The notes under the pieces are model-generated. The model was not told where the DNA came from, ran no database searches, and saw nothing but the letters and a program-made list of their open reading frames with translations. From positions 135,972 through 199,971 of the forward strand of contig CALNZC010000094.1 of assembly GCA_942490895.1 (NCBI GenBank): a stretch of DNA of 64,000 nt, in the 5' to 3' direction. Both the position numbers and the translations under genes were made by a program. The DNA comes from JAGNXB01 sp942490895 (GTDB taxonomy: Bacteria > Bacteroidota > Bacteroidia > Chitinophagales > Saprospiraceae). Positions within the stretch are counted from its first letter, which is position 1. The number at the start of each line of letters is the position of its first letter. Below are positions 35,050 through 44,076 of the stretch, one piece after another.

Positions 35050-35764
35050 AAGAGAAGTGCCAAAATGGAGGGGATGAGGAGTGGAGGAGGTTTTGAGTTC
35101 ATACCAGAAGATCCAATGCCTGATTCCAGATGTCAATAGCCACCGGTTTTAAGCGGGTTACTGATTCGGGCTTTGTCTCAAAGGCGTTATTGAGTTACTG
35201 CCTCCGGCAGCCAGGATTTCGTTAAGGGGTTATTTCGAAAGTAGAGGAACCCCGAAGGGGTTCAAGATAGTAGCCCCGGGCTGCGCCTGGACATGGGGCT
35301 TTCAGCACCATCGTCCATGGTGAAACCCGGGGTTGTCTGTACGCACCTTTCACAACCCTGGAGGGGTTGAAGAAATGCCCACATCTTCCGGTGACCTTGC
35401 CTAGAAATGGTTGACAGCCATGAAAGGAATAAGAAATGAGGAATGAGGAATGAAAAATGAGGAAGTGGGAAGGCGGAAAGCGAAATACCTGGCCTTGACT
35501 GGTCGTAAGCCCTGAAGGGGCGTTATGAATAAGGAATAAGAAATGACAAATGAGGAAGGTGAAAATTGGTAGGAACGGTGAGAATGAATAAATCGAAATC
35601 TTGTCTGGAAAGGTGGCAAGCCCTGAAGGGGCGAAAGCAACAGTTGACGGGATCTGAGACGGAGGGGGAAGAAAATGTGAGACTCAGAGACGAAGAGACT
35701 GAGAGACGACGGGAAAGCGGACGATGGTGCTAAGGCATCATGTCCAGATGCTGCAAGGTGGAAT
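35050..35764. repeat. Repeat-rich non-coding stretch between porD and coaBC
   Basis: No gene is supported. It contains a REP-like unit (35240-35385) with CCCCGAAGGGGTTC, a CCCGGG hairpin interrupted by about 50 extra bases, and ACCCTGGAGGGGTTGAAGAAAT. It also has two AGCCCTGAAGGGGCG units (near 35508 and 35618), repeated GAATGAGGAATGA words (35436-35462) and GAGACTGAGAGACGA words near 35700. Confidence 0.6.
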
Positions 35765-36982
35765 CTAGGTCAATAAGGAAGCGAGAGCATTGACAATATC
35801 CGTGGCGACTGCGGTCTTGGACTTCAGATCAAAGGTTTGCGGATCACCTTTTGGGAAAACCAGGCTGACCTTGTTGGTATCTCCTGCAAATCCGGCTCCG
35901 GCATCGCGCAGGGAGTTGAGGACGATGAAGTCAAAATTCTTAGCCACCAATTTCTTGCGGGCGTACTCCAGTTCATTCGTCGTTTCCAGAGCAAATCCAA
36001 CCAGAATCTGATCCGGCCGTTTATTGGCTCCGAGGGTGGCGGCAATATCCGGATTGCGGACCAGGTCGAGAGACAGGGTGTCGTTATTGCCGGTCTTCTT
36101 GATCTTTTCTTTGGCTTCTGTGGCCGGGCGATAATCGGCAACAGCTGCAGCGAGGATGCCTGCATCGCAACTGGGGAAGATCCGTTCAGATGCCACCAGA
36201 AGATCACGAGCTGTGGTGACGGGGACAATCTGGATATTTGGATGAGTCGGGCGGATGTCCACCGGGCCGAGGAGGAGGTGGACGGTGGCCCCTCTTCGGG
36301 CCAGTTCATCTGCCAGGGCAACACCCATTTTACCGCTGGAGTGGTTGGTCAGGTAGCGCACTGGATCAAGCGCCTCCTGGGTTGGGCCGGCTGTCACCAT
36401 GATGGTTTTGCCGAGAAGGTCCTGGGTAGTGGCCAGGTCCTGCTCCAGAAATGCGATGATGTCTTCCGGTTCGGCCATTCGCCCCGGGCCGATAAGGCCG
36501 CTCGCCAATTCACCATCTCCGACTGGAATGGTGCGTATACCATCTGCCAGGAGGGTTTCCATATTGCGACGTGTCGCCGGATGGGCCCACATGTCCAGAT
36601 CCATTGCTGGAGCCACCAGGATCGGGCAGCGAGAAGATAGAATGGTAGCCAAGAGGAGGTCATCACAAATGCCGTTGGCCATGCGCGCCAGTGTGTTGGC
36701 GGTGGCCGGGGCGACAAGAATCCGATCTGCCCACAATCCCATCTCGACATGGTTATTCCATTGCCCCGCATCCATGATGTCCGTAAAGACGGGATTTTTC
36801 GAGAGGGTACTCAGTGTGAGTGGGCTCACAAACTGGGTCGCGGCCTGTGTCATGATCACACGAACCTCTGCACCAGCCTTGACCAGAAGACGGGTCAGGA
36901 AGGCGGACTTATAGGCAGCGATGCTACCTGTCACTCCGAGAAGAATTCGTTTTCCCTGAAGGGCGGACATAGGCTTATTCAC
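35765..36982 (-). CDS. coaBC: Phosphopantothenoylcysteine decarboxylase / phosphopantothenate-cysteine ligase
   Basis: A 405-residue bifunctional enzyme making 4'-phosphopantetheine for coenzyme A. CoaC half (1-190): GVTGSIAAYKSAFLTRLL, WNNHVEMGLWADRILVAPATANT (catalytic His), NGICDDLLLA and PAMDLDMWAHPAT, where the usual PAMN is PAMD as in other Bacteroidota. CoaB half: IMVTAGPTQEALDPVRYLTNHSSGKMG and AAVADYRP, with KKTGNNDTLSLDLVRNPDI. The start is the ATG at 36982, or at 36970 (MSALQGK). It follows the omega-like gene by 8 bp. Confidence 0.95.
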   Translation of the reverse strand: MNKPMSALQGKRILLGVTGSIAAYKSAFLTRLLVKAGAEVRVIMTQAATQFVSPLTLSTLSKNPVFTDIMDAGQWNNHVEMGLWADRILVAPATANTLARMANGICDDLLLATILSSRCPILVAPAMDLDMWAHPATRRNMETLLADGIRTIPVGDGELASGLIGPGRMAEPEDIIAFLEQDLATTQDLLGKTIMVTAGPTQEALDPVRYLTNHSSGKMGVALADELARRGATVHLLLGPVDIRPTHPNIQIVPVTTARDLLVASERIFPSCDAGILAAAVADYRPATEAKEKIKKTGNNDTLSLDLVRNPDIAATLGANKRPDQILVGFALETTNELEYARKKLVAKNFDFIVLNSLRDAGAGFAGDTNKVSLVFPKGDPQTFDLKSKTAVATDIVNALASLLT

Positions 36983-36990
36983 CTGGGGGA

Positions 36991-37329
36991 TTACTCCTCC
37001 GGTGTCTCTTCCTTATATCGGATATGCAGTTCATCTTCCATGAATTCCTGCATGCTGATAATCGCCGGGTTAGGAAGCTTCTCATAGACCTTGGAGATCT
37101 CGATCTGCTCTTTGTTCTCCTGGACCTCTTCGATAGTCTCTGTATGAACAGCAAACTCTTCCAACTTTTCGTGGAGTTCCTTCTTCATATCCACGGCTAC
37201 CTGTCGGGACCGTTTGCTGATGATAGCGAGGGACTCGTAGATATTTCCGGTCTTCTCAACCAGACGCTCGATTTCGAGTGCTTTGAGATGTGGGTCAAGG
37301 CCCTGGTACTTACTTTTCAGGTCGGACAT
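36991..37329 (-). CDS. rpoZ: RNA polymerase omega-like (Rpb6 family) subunit
   Basis: A 112-residue protein, MSDLKSKYQGLDPHLKALEIERLVEKTGNIYESLAIISKRSRQVA, with a C-terminal acidic tail. The block NIYESLAIISKRSRQVA is the conserved omega/Rpb6 helix that clamps the beta-prime C-terminus. Bacteroidota omega subunits are divergent and are found, as here, between bamD and coaBC. Starts 3 bp after the bamD stop, so co-transcribed. Confidence 0.88.
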   Translation of the reverse strand: MSDLKSKYQGLDPHLKALEIERLVEKTGNIYESLAIISKRSRQVAVDMKKELHEKLEEFAVHTETIEEVQENKEQIEISKVYEKLPNPAIISMQEFMEDELHIRYKEETPEE

Positions 37330-37332
37330 GGA

Positions 37333-38127
37333 TCAGATTGTGTTTAAGGCTTTCCTCGTTTCAGATTCGGTGCGAGTCAGTTCTTCACTGTACGCGCTTT
37401 GGGGATATTTTGCACGGAAGAGCTTGGCAAATTCCAAGGTCTTCTCGTAACGTTCGGCTTTTTTACTCACTACACTGTTCTCGGCCCAGGCAAATGCTGC
37501 ATCGACCATCAGGTAACGAACAAGTTCTGCATCACTTGTCTCCGGAAAGTCTTTGAGGAGATTCTCAAAGGTGTGAAGTGCTGCCTGATACTGGCGGAGA
37601 TCATAGTAGAGTTTGGCTTCGGCAAAAGCTTTCTTTTCCAATTTGGCACGCAGGCCATCAATCAGCTGATTGCACTCTGGAACACGCTCACTCTTTGGGT
37701 AGGCATTGACAAAATCTTGCAAACCGTCGATCGCTTTCTGGGTAAACGACTGTTCCAGTCGAAATTTGGGCGACATGCGATAGTTCGAAAAGGCGGCCAT
37801 AAAGTCGGCCTCTTCCTTCATTGTACTTAGAGAGTAAGTGGTGGAAAAGTTCTTGAAGTAGTACGCTGCGAGGACGTAATTCTTCAGATGATAATGGGTA
37901 TAGGCGTACTTGAAGTAAAGATCTTCAGCCTCTTTTTGCCCGCGGAAGTTGTTGATAATCAGCTCAAAAAGCGTCTGAGCCTTCTGGTACTCCCCTTCTT
38001 CAAACAGGGCGATGCCTTTGTTGTAGATCAGATTGGTATCTCCGCTGAGGCGGATACGCTCAAAGTCTGATTTACAACTTGCAAAAACAACTAATAATAG
38101 GCTAATGCCCAGGATCCTCATTCTCAT
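37333..38127 (-). CDS. bamD: Outer membrane assembly lipoprotein BamD
   Basis: A 264-residue lipoprotein (signal ILGISLLLVVFASC) with about five TPR repeats: NKGIALFEEGEYQKAQTLFEL, AEDLYFKYAYTHYHLKNYVLA, FTQKAIDGLQDFVNAYPKSE and so on. BamD is the essential partner of BamA in folding beta-barrels into the outer membrane. Starts at 38127 or the ATG at 38121. A TAACTTTG box lies 7 nt upstream. First gene of the bamD - omega - coaBC string. Confidence 0.92.
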   Translation of the reverse strand: MRMRILGISLLLVVFASCKSDFERIRLSGDTNLIYNKGIALFEEGEYQKAQTLFELIINNFRGQKEAEDLYFKYAYTHYHLKNYVLAAYYFKNFSTTYSLSTMKEEADFMAAFSNYRMSPKFRLEQSFTQKAIDGLQDFVNAYPKSERVPECNQLIDGLRAKLEKKAFAEAKLYYDLRQYQAALHTFENLLKDFPETSDAELVRYLMVDAAFAWAENSVVSKKAERYEKTLEFAKLFRAKYPQSAYSEELTRTESETRKALNTI

Positions 38128-38134
38128 AAGCCTG

Positions 38135-38142
38135 CAAAGTTA
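38135..38142 (-). promoter_or_regulatory. -7 box TAACTTTG of bamD
   Basis: TAACTTTG on the minus strand ends 7 nt before the ATG at 38127, another near-leaderless arrangement. No clear -33 element is visible. Confidence 0.45.
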
Positions 38143-38171
38143 AGGGGAAAACGGAACTCTCCTAAGAATCT

Positions 38172-39965
38172 TTGCTTGAAAGCGCGGATTAAGAGAAGAT
38201 TAACGCAAAAGGGAGGGGAGGAGTTGAGGAGGAAGGAGTCGAGGAGGATGGCGCCCAGACGATTCGCCTGGTGGCCCCGAGAACTCGGGGTCTGGATCCA
38301 GACCGCAAGCGTCTGGGTTCGGATGGCCGGGCAAGGAGGTTATTTCGTTATTGAGTTATTGAGTTATTTCGAGGAAGATGTATGAGAATTCATGATAACC
38401 TCAACCCCTGCCCTTCTCCTTTCCAAGGAGAAGGGAGTGAACCAGGCCTCCGTCTTTTCACCTTCGCAAGGCGGGCCGGGAACGGCGTTGGTGGTGCCGT
38501 AGCAGTTCGACCCCGACGGGGCCGCCTTCCGGGTGTGCCAGCTTAACTATAAATGTTTGACCCCTACGGGGCCAGTTTGGGGAGGAGTCTAGAGGCGGTA
38601 TTCAGTGCTCGGTGTTCGGTGCCCAGACGATTCGCCTGGTGGCGAATGTCTGGATCCAGACCGCAAGCGTCTGGGTTCGGAAGGCAGGGCAAGGAGGTTA
38701 TTTCGTTATTGAGTTATTTCGAGGAAGATGATGAGATTCATGAAACCCACCCCCTTCTCCTTCCAAGAGGACCCCGCAAGGCGGGCGGAACGGCGGGGGG
38801 CCGTAGCAGTCGACCCCGACGGCCGCCTCGGCAGCACATAAATGTGACCCCTACAGGGCCAGTGGGGAGAGCAGAGCGGATCGGCGCGGAGGCAGGGAAG
38901 GTTATGAGGAAGGCGTCGGTGTTCGGTGCCCAGACGATTCGCCTGGTGGCGAATGTCTGGAGTGGGGTTCGGATGGCCGGGCAAGGAGGTTATTTCGTTA
39001 TTGAGTTATTGAGTTATTTCGAGGAAGATGTATGAGAATTCATGATAACCTCAACCCCTGCCCTTCTCCTTTCCAAAGGGAGTGAACCAGGCCTCCGTCT
39101 TTTCACCTTCGCAAGGCGGGTCGGGAACGGCGTTGGTGGTGCCGTAGCAGTTCGACCCCGACGGGGCCGCCTTTCGGGTGTGCCAGCTTAACTATAAATG
39201 TTTGACCCCTACGGGGCCAGTTTGGGGAGGAGTCTAGAGGCGGTATTCAGTGCTCGGTATTCGGCGACCCGACGATTCGTCTGGTGGCCCCGAGAACTCG
39301 GGGTCGGATCAGACGGCAAGGCGTTTGGGTTCGGATGGCGGGCAGAGAGGTTGTGAGGAAGGCGTTCGGTGTTCGGTGCCCAGACGATTCGCCTGGTGGC
39401 GAATGTCTGGATCCAGACCGCAAGCGTCTGGGTTCGGATGGCAGGGCAAGGAGGTTATGAGGAAGGTTCTGTGTTCGGTGTTCGGTGCCCAGACGATTCG
39501 CCTGGTGGCCCCGAGAACTCGGGGTCTGGATCCAGACCGCAAGCGTCTGGGTTCGGATGGCCGGGCAAGGAGGTTATTTCGTTATTGAGTTATTGAGTTA
39601 TTTCGAGGAAGATGTATGAGAATTCATGATAACCTCAACCCCTGCCCTTCTCCTTTCCAAGGAGAAGGGAGTGAACCAGGCCTCCGTCTTTTCACCTTCG
39701 CAAGGCGGGCCGGGAACGGCGTTGGTGGTGCCGTAGCAGTTCGACCCCGACGGGGCCGCCTTCCGGGTGTACCAGCTTAACTATAAATGTTTGACCCCTA
39801 CAGGGCCAGTTTGGGGAGGAGTCTAGGAGGCGGTATTCGGTGCTCGGTATTCGGCGACCCGACGATTCGTCTGGTGGCCCCGGGAGCCGGTCGGTGGAGG
39901 GGGGGGGGCGTCTGGGTTCGGAAGGCAGGGCAAGGAGGTTATTGGGTTATTGAGTTATTTCGAAA
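38172..39965. repeat. Long hierarchical intergenic repeat array
   Basis: An anchor word CAGACGATTCGCCTGGTGG or its CCGACGATTCGTCTGGTGG variant begins at about 38256, 38624, 38931, 39269, 39381, 39490 and 39859. Full units (first and sixth) are about 368 bp; others are shorter (about 307 and 338) or consist of an about 110-bp subunit (fourth, fifth). A full unit contains, in order: GAACTCGGGGTCTGG, GGCAAGGAGGTTATTTCG, GTTATTGAGTTATTTCG, GATAACCTCAACCCCTGCCC with a GGAGAAGGGAG arm, AAGGCGGGCCGGGAACGG, GACCCCGACGGGGCC, TTGACCCCTACGGGGCC and GGTATTC / GGTGTTCGG. No gene is supported inside. Confidence 0.85.
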
Positions 39966-40377
39966 ATGCAATGCCGTTCGGATTCGAATCCAGGCTGTGC
40001 GCCCTGCAGGGGTGATACAGTGAAGTAATTACTTATGCGGGGAATCAGATCTAGACTCCGTGGTGGTCAACGACAGTGTGCTTTCCCTGTTCGAACTTTG
40101 AAAAGTCGCTGAGATATGGCGTGAGCAACAAGGGTCACAGAGGGTAACCTCCCTCCTACAGTGGGCAGGCATCCCCGGAAATCCACCAATAGGCGGATCG
40201 TCTGAGGGCGGAAGGGACTTTGAGACGAAGAGACTGAGGGAATATACTGGTGACTTCAGTCGCCAGAGGACGGGGAAAAGAAATGAGGAAGGCGCCGCCT
40301 GCCGCTATCGCGTCCATGCGAATGGCGAATGGCGAAAGGCGAAAGGCTGGCTATCTTTGCCGGACCAAGATGTATAG
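39966..40377. other. Non-coding stretch upstream of hutU
   Basis: About 410 bp with no supported gene. It includes GAGACGAAGAGACTGAGGG and GCGAATGGCGAAAGGCGAAAGG low-complexity words near 40220 and 40320. No promoter is obvious. Confidence 0.4.
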
Positions 40378-42402
40378 ATGATGAACCTCCACGATTTTCA
40401 ACAAGAAATCCTTCAGGGCATTCCTGCCGAGTTGCCGCCCGCGGCAGAATATGACCCGCAGGTCAGTCACGCACCGATCCGGAATATTCAGGATCTGAGT
40501 GAAGATGACCGCAAGCTGGCCTTGCGCAATGCCCTTCGCTATTTTCCAAAGGAGCAACATGCGATCCTGGCACCGGAGTTTGCAGAAGAGCTCAACCAAT
40601 ATGGTCGCATTTACATGCATCGGTTCCGGCCGAGCCATACCCAATACGCCCGGCCCATCACGGAATATCCAGCTCAGTGTCAGCAGGCTGCAGCGATCAT
40701 GTTGATGATCCAGAATAATCTGGATCCGCTGGTGGCCAAACACCCGCATGAACTGATCACCTACGGTGGCAATGGGGCCGTATTCCAAAACTGGGCTCAA
40801 TACCGCCTGACCATGCAATACCTCGCGACGATGACCGAGGAGCAGACCCTGGTGATGTATTCCGGGCACCCGATGGGGCTCTTCCCCTCGCATTCGGAAG
40901 CTCCTCGTGTGGTGGTGACCAATGGGATGATGATCCCCAATTATTCCAAAAAAGACGACTGGAACAAATACAATGCCCTGGGTGTCACTCAGTATGGGCA
41001 GATGACTGCTGGCTCCTATATGTACATCGGCCCGCAAGGCATCGTGCATGGTACAACCATTACTCTCCTGAATGCTGGTCGTCTGCTTGGGTTGGGTAAG
41101 GACGATCTTCGGGGGAAGGTTTACCTGACCTCCGGACTTGGCGGCATGTCTGGTGCACAGGCACTGGCAGCGATCATTACGGGAGCCGTGGGTGTGATTG
41201 CAGAGGTCGATGGGCTGACGGTAGAGCAGCGTATCAATGACGGGTATATCCTTCGGGAGAATGTCTATATCGATATGGATGCCTTATTGGCCAGAATTAC
41301 GCAGTGTCGTGATCAAAAGGAAGCCATTGCCCTCGTCTATCACGGAAATGTGGTAGATCTCTGGGAGAAACTGGTTGCTGAAGAATTCTTCATCGAGCTG
41401 GGGTCGGATCAGACCTCATTGCACAATATTGATGATCTCGGATATTGCCCTGCCGGCTATAGCTATGTAGATGCCAAGGCATTGTTGATCCAAAACAAGA
41501 CCATGTTCATGGCTGCGGTAAGAGACACCTTGCGGCGTCATGTCCGTGCGGTAAATGCGATGGCGGATCGGGGCATGTACTTCTGGGATTATGGCAATGC
41601 TTTCCTGAAGGAGGCCGGAGATAGTGATGCGGATGTCTGGAAGGACAAGGAAAAGGGGCTGTATAAATATGCTTCCTATGTGGAAGACATTATGGGTCCG
41701 ATGTGCTTTGATTACGGGTTCGGGCCCTTCCGCTGGGTCTGCTGTTCCGGAGAGAAAGCCGATCTGGATCTCACCGATCGGATGGCTGGAGATATCCTGG
41801 AAGAGATGCATGCTGATGCCCCTGCCGATATCAAGGGCCAGTTGAAGGACAACCTGATCTGGATCCGGGCTGCGGATGAGAATATCCCTTTGGTCGGGTC
41901 CAAGTCAAGAATCCTCTATGCGGATGCGGAAGGACGGATCCGGATCGCTATGGCGTTCAACAAAGCCATCCGGGAAGGACGCTTGAAAGGGCCTGTCGTT
42001 CTGGGCCGCGATCATCATGATGTCTCGGGCACGGATTCACCTTATCGGGAGACGGCCAATATTTATGATGGTTCCCGATTCACCGCAGATATGGCGGTGC
42101 ACAACTTCGTCGGCGATGCATTCCGGGGTGCGACCTGGGTGAGCCTGCACAATGGTGGCGGCGTCGGCTGGGGGGAGGTGATCAATGGCGGATTCGGCAT
42201 GGTGCTGGATGGTACGGAAGCGGCTGATCGCCGACTGGCCATGATGCTGCATTGGGATGTCAACAATGGCATAGCCCGACGATCCTGGGCCAGGAATGAT
42301 GAAGCGATCTGGGCCATTAAAAGAGCGATGGATACCGAACCTCGATTGAAGGTAACGTTGCCGAATCTGGTGGATGATGCGATCATCGACGGGAGTTTGT
42401 AG
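40378..42402 (+). CDS. hutU: Urocanate hydratase
   Basis: Urocanase converts urocanate to imidazolonepropionate, the second step of histidine breakdown, with tightly bound NAD as cofactor. The 674-residue product belongs to the longer form common in Bacteroidota (enteric and pseudomonad enzymes are about 560). Visible family blocks are TYGGNGAVFQNWAQY, TLVMYSGHPMGLFPSH, TSGLGGMSGAQ, GSDQTSLHN, FDYGFGPFRWVCCSG and LGRDHHDVSGTDSPYRET. No hutH, hutI or ftcD gene is nearby, so the pathway genes are scattered. It starts at the ATG at 40378 or the next codon. Confidence 0.96.
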   Translation: MMNLHDFQQEILQGIPAELPPAAEYDPQVSHAPIRNIQDLSEDDRKLALRNALRYFPKEQHAILAPEFAEELNQYGRIYMHRFRPSHTQYARPITEYPAQCQQAAAIMLMIQNNLDPLVAKHPHELITYGGNGAVFQNWAQYRLTMQYLATMTEEQTLVMYSGHPMGLFPSHSEAPRVVVTNGMMIPNYSKKDDWNKYNALGVTQYGQMTAGSYMYIGPQGIVHGTTITLLNAGRLLGLGKDDLRGKVYLTSGLGGMSGAQALAAIITGAVGVIAEVDGLTVEQRINDGYILRENVYIDMDALLARITQCRDQKEAIALVYHGNVVDLWEKLVAEEFFIELGSDQTSLHNIDDLGYCPAGYSYVDAKALLIQNKTMFMAAVRDTLRRHVRAVNAMADRGMYFWDYGNAFLKEAGDSDADVWKDKEKGLYKYASYVEDIMGPMCFDYGFGPFRWVCCSGEKADLDLTDRMAGDILEEMHADAPADIKGQLKDNLIWIRAADENIPLVGSKSRILYADAEGRIRIAMAFNKAIREGRLKGPVVLGRDHHDVSGTDSPYRETANIYDGSRFTADMAVHNFVGDAFRGATWVSLHNGGGVGWGEVINGGFGMVLDGTEAADRRLAMMLHWDVNNGIARRSWARNDEAIWAIKRAMDTEPRLKVTLPNLVDDAIIDGSL

Positions 42403-43050
42403 GAGAACGTGAAAGAGGGGAATGGTCGATGAGGACCGAGGACCGAGGACCGAGGACCGAAGATTTAAAGGTATTGGGTATTGGGCGTTGGCTATTGGGT
42501 TATTTCGGTGTTCGGATATCGGTTTCTTGAAGGTGGATGATGTTATTTCGTGATTGAGTTATTGGGTTATTTCGACAAGATATGGGCAAGATATGCCAGT
42601 TGAGGCTGGAGGAAGAGTTCTCCAAGTAGCTAAGGTGTGAGGTATTCGATCCAGTTCCGGTTGTCGGTGCGACACCGACGATAGTCTCTTCTTCGGTCAA
42701 TTTATAACAAAGTGTCCGCTCTCCGGGATGCCGGTGAGACACCGGCATGAACGGTATATTTTTTTCAATTCGTATTCAGTTGACGGATATCGGTTTCTTG
42801 AAGGCGGATGATGTTATTTCGTGATTGAGTTATTGGGTTATTTCGAAAGCGGAAGTTGGAAGTCGGAACGAAGTTAGGACTGTGTGACCTTGAGACTGTG
42901 AAAATGTCGGAAAGCGGAAGTCGGAATTTCTATGCTCCTGAAATGCAGGATTTGAATCATCGTCAGTCAAATTCAGAAAGCGAGATGCGAGAAAGATGGA
43001 TTGTTTCGATCTTCGCGGTGCTGAACGGACTTTGTCAGGTTGATTTATCC
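42403..43050. repeat. Intergenic repeats after hutU
   Basis: No gene supported. A 7-bp unit GAGGACC is repeated four times at 42431-42458. A 62-bp word (GATATCGGTTTCTTGAAGG... to ...TTGGGTTATTTCG) occurs twice, at 42513-42574 and 42783-42845, differing at one or two bases. Two small hairpins, GTCGGTGCGACACCGAC near 42662 and GATGCCGGTGAGACACCGGC near 42728, lie between them. Confidence 0.65.
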
Positions 43051-43067
43051 CGTTGAGCTCGAGTGAA

Positions 43068-43961
43068 ATGAAACACGCATTGAGAACAGTACTTGCATCC
43101 CTGGTCATCCTGGTCAGTTCGACCGTTATCCTCATGGGACAGAACCTCCAGAAAGAGCAGCCGAAGTGGTATGTCGGTTTTGCTGGTGGAGGGGGCGTCA
43201 GTGCGATCCTGAACCATAATACCTTTGGTTTTCCGGAGCTGGATTACAGGCCTTCACCGATCAAAACGTTAGGGGTATCGGTGGGATATTCCCCCAAACC
43301 CTGGGGCCGAATTCAGCTGGGCATACAGATCGGACGGGCGGATTATACCTATAGTGAGACCTACGGGCCTTATGAGGACTGCACTGAGACACCGATCTCT
43401 ATTCAGAAAGAGTTCGGGTTAAACGTGATGCAGATCCCATTGACCTATCGTCACTACTTTTTCAATGAAGAAAAACTGTTGGCTTACAATCTGGCGGAGA
43501 GTCGCAAAGAACTGTCCAAACCCCGCTTATTCTATCTACTGGGTGGATTTCAGGTCACTATGATCCGGGATGCAAACCTGGCGTTGTACAAGAAAAGTTC
43601 CGCAACCGGAAATACCTGGCAAGCTGTGGACCTTATCGATATCAAAAATGGGTTCGACTGCTTTGTGCCTGTCGCATTGCTGCCCGATCATTTGCCTGAG
43701 GATAAAAAAGAGCTCTTTGCTAAAGCCACCTTTGATGCCGTACTGGGTGCCGGTCTGGTCATGCGATTGGGGCCAAATCTGGAGATTGGTCTGGAGGGTC
43801 GCGGCACCATCAGTCTGAGTGATTTGAACACAGCTACACGTGACATTGGTGGTAGCTATGCATGGCGTTACCAGATTCACTCCTCTTCCGATCCTGAGCC
43901 TTATACGCAGGCTTACATGAGCAGCTTGACTTTATTTGGGGTGATGAGTTATTCGTTTTAG
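43068..43961 (+). CDS. Outer membrane beta-barrel-like protein, first of tandem pair
   Basis: A 297-residue protein from the ATG at 43068 (MKHALRTVLASLVILVSSTV, signal peptide, ending near ILMGQ). The mature part is beta-rich with alternating hydrophobic residues and ends in MSYSF, an aromatic C-terminus usual for outer-membrane barrels. NVMQIPLTYRHYFFNEEKL matches PorT-like/porin-family barrels of Bacteroidota. It shares the same text pattern with the next gene (GFPELDYRPSP vs GFPEMNYNPA; IPLTYRHYFF vs IPLTYRHYFV; DLIDIKNGFDCFVPV vs DLIDIKPGFDQYVPV), so the two are paralogs. Function unknown. Confidence 0.82.
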   Translation: MKHALRTVLASLVILVSSTVILMGQNLQKEQPKWYVGFAGGGGVSAILNHNTFGFPELDYRPSPIKTLGVSVGYSPKPWGRIQLGIQIGRADYTYSETYGPYEDCTETPISIQKEFGLNVMQIPLTYRHYFFNEEKLLAYNLAESRKELSKPRLFYLLGGFQVTMIRDANLALYKKSSATGNTWQAVDLIDIKNGFDCFVPVALLPDHLPEDKKELFAKATFDAVLGAGLVMRLGPNLEIGLEGRGTISLSDLNTATRDIGGSYAWRYQIHSSSDPEPYTQAYMSSLTLFGVMSYSF

Positions 43962-44076
43962 TCACGAGTCGTCCGAATATCTAGAGAAACAGCAGTCTCA
44001 TTCTCTAAGGAGAGTTACATTTGCCTTGCGATTTCAGGCAGCCATCCTGCATACCCATTACCCATTGCCCCGACTG

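Noticed and set aside
38179..39596. Plus-strand frames in the repeat array (for example 38553-39035)
   Set aside because: Repetitive, Arg/Pro-rich and unrelated to any family; they follow the repeat structure.
39980..40010. tRNA-like T arm (GGATTCGAATCC)
   Set aside because: The string is a self-complementary palindrome beside the repeat array; no acceptor, D or anticodon stems can be drawn around it.
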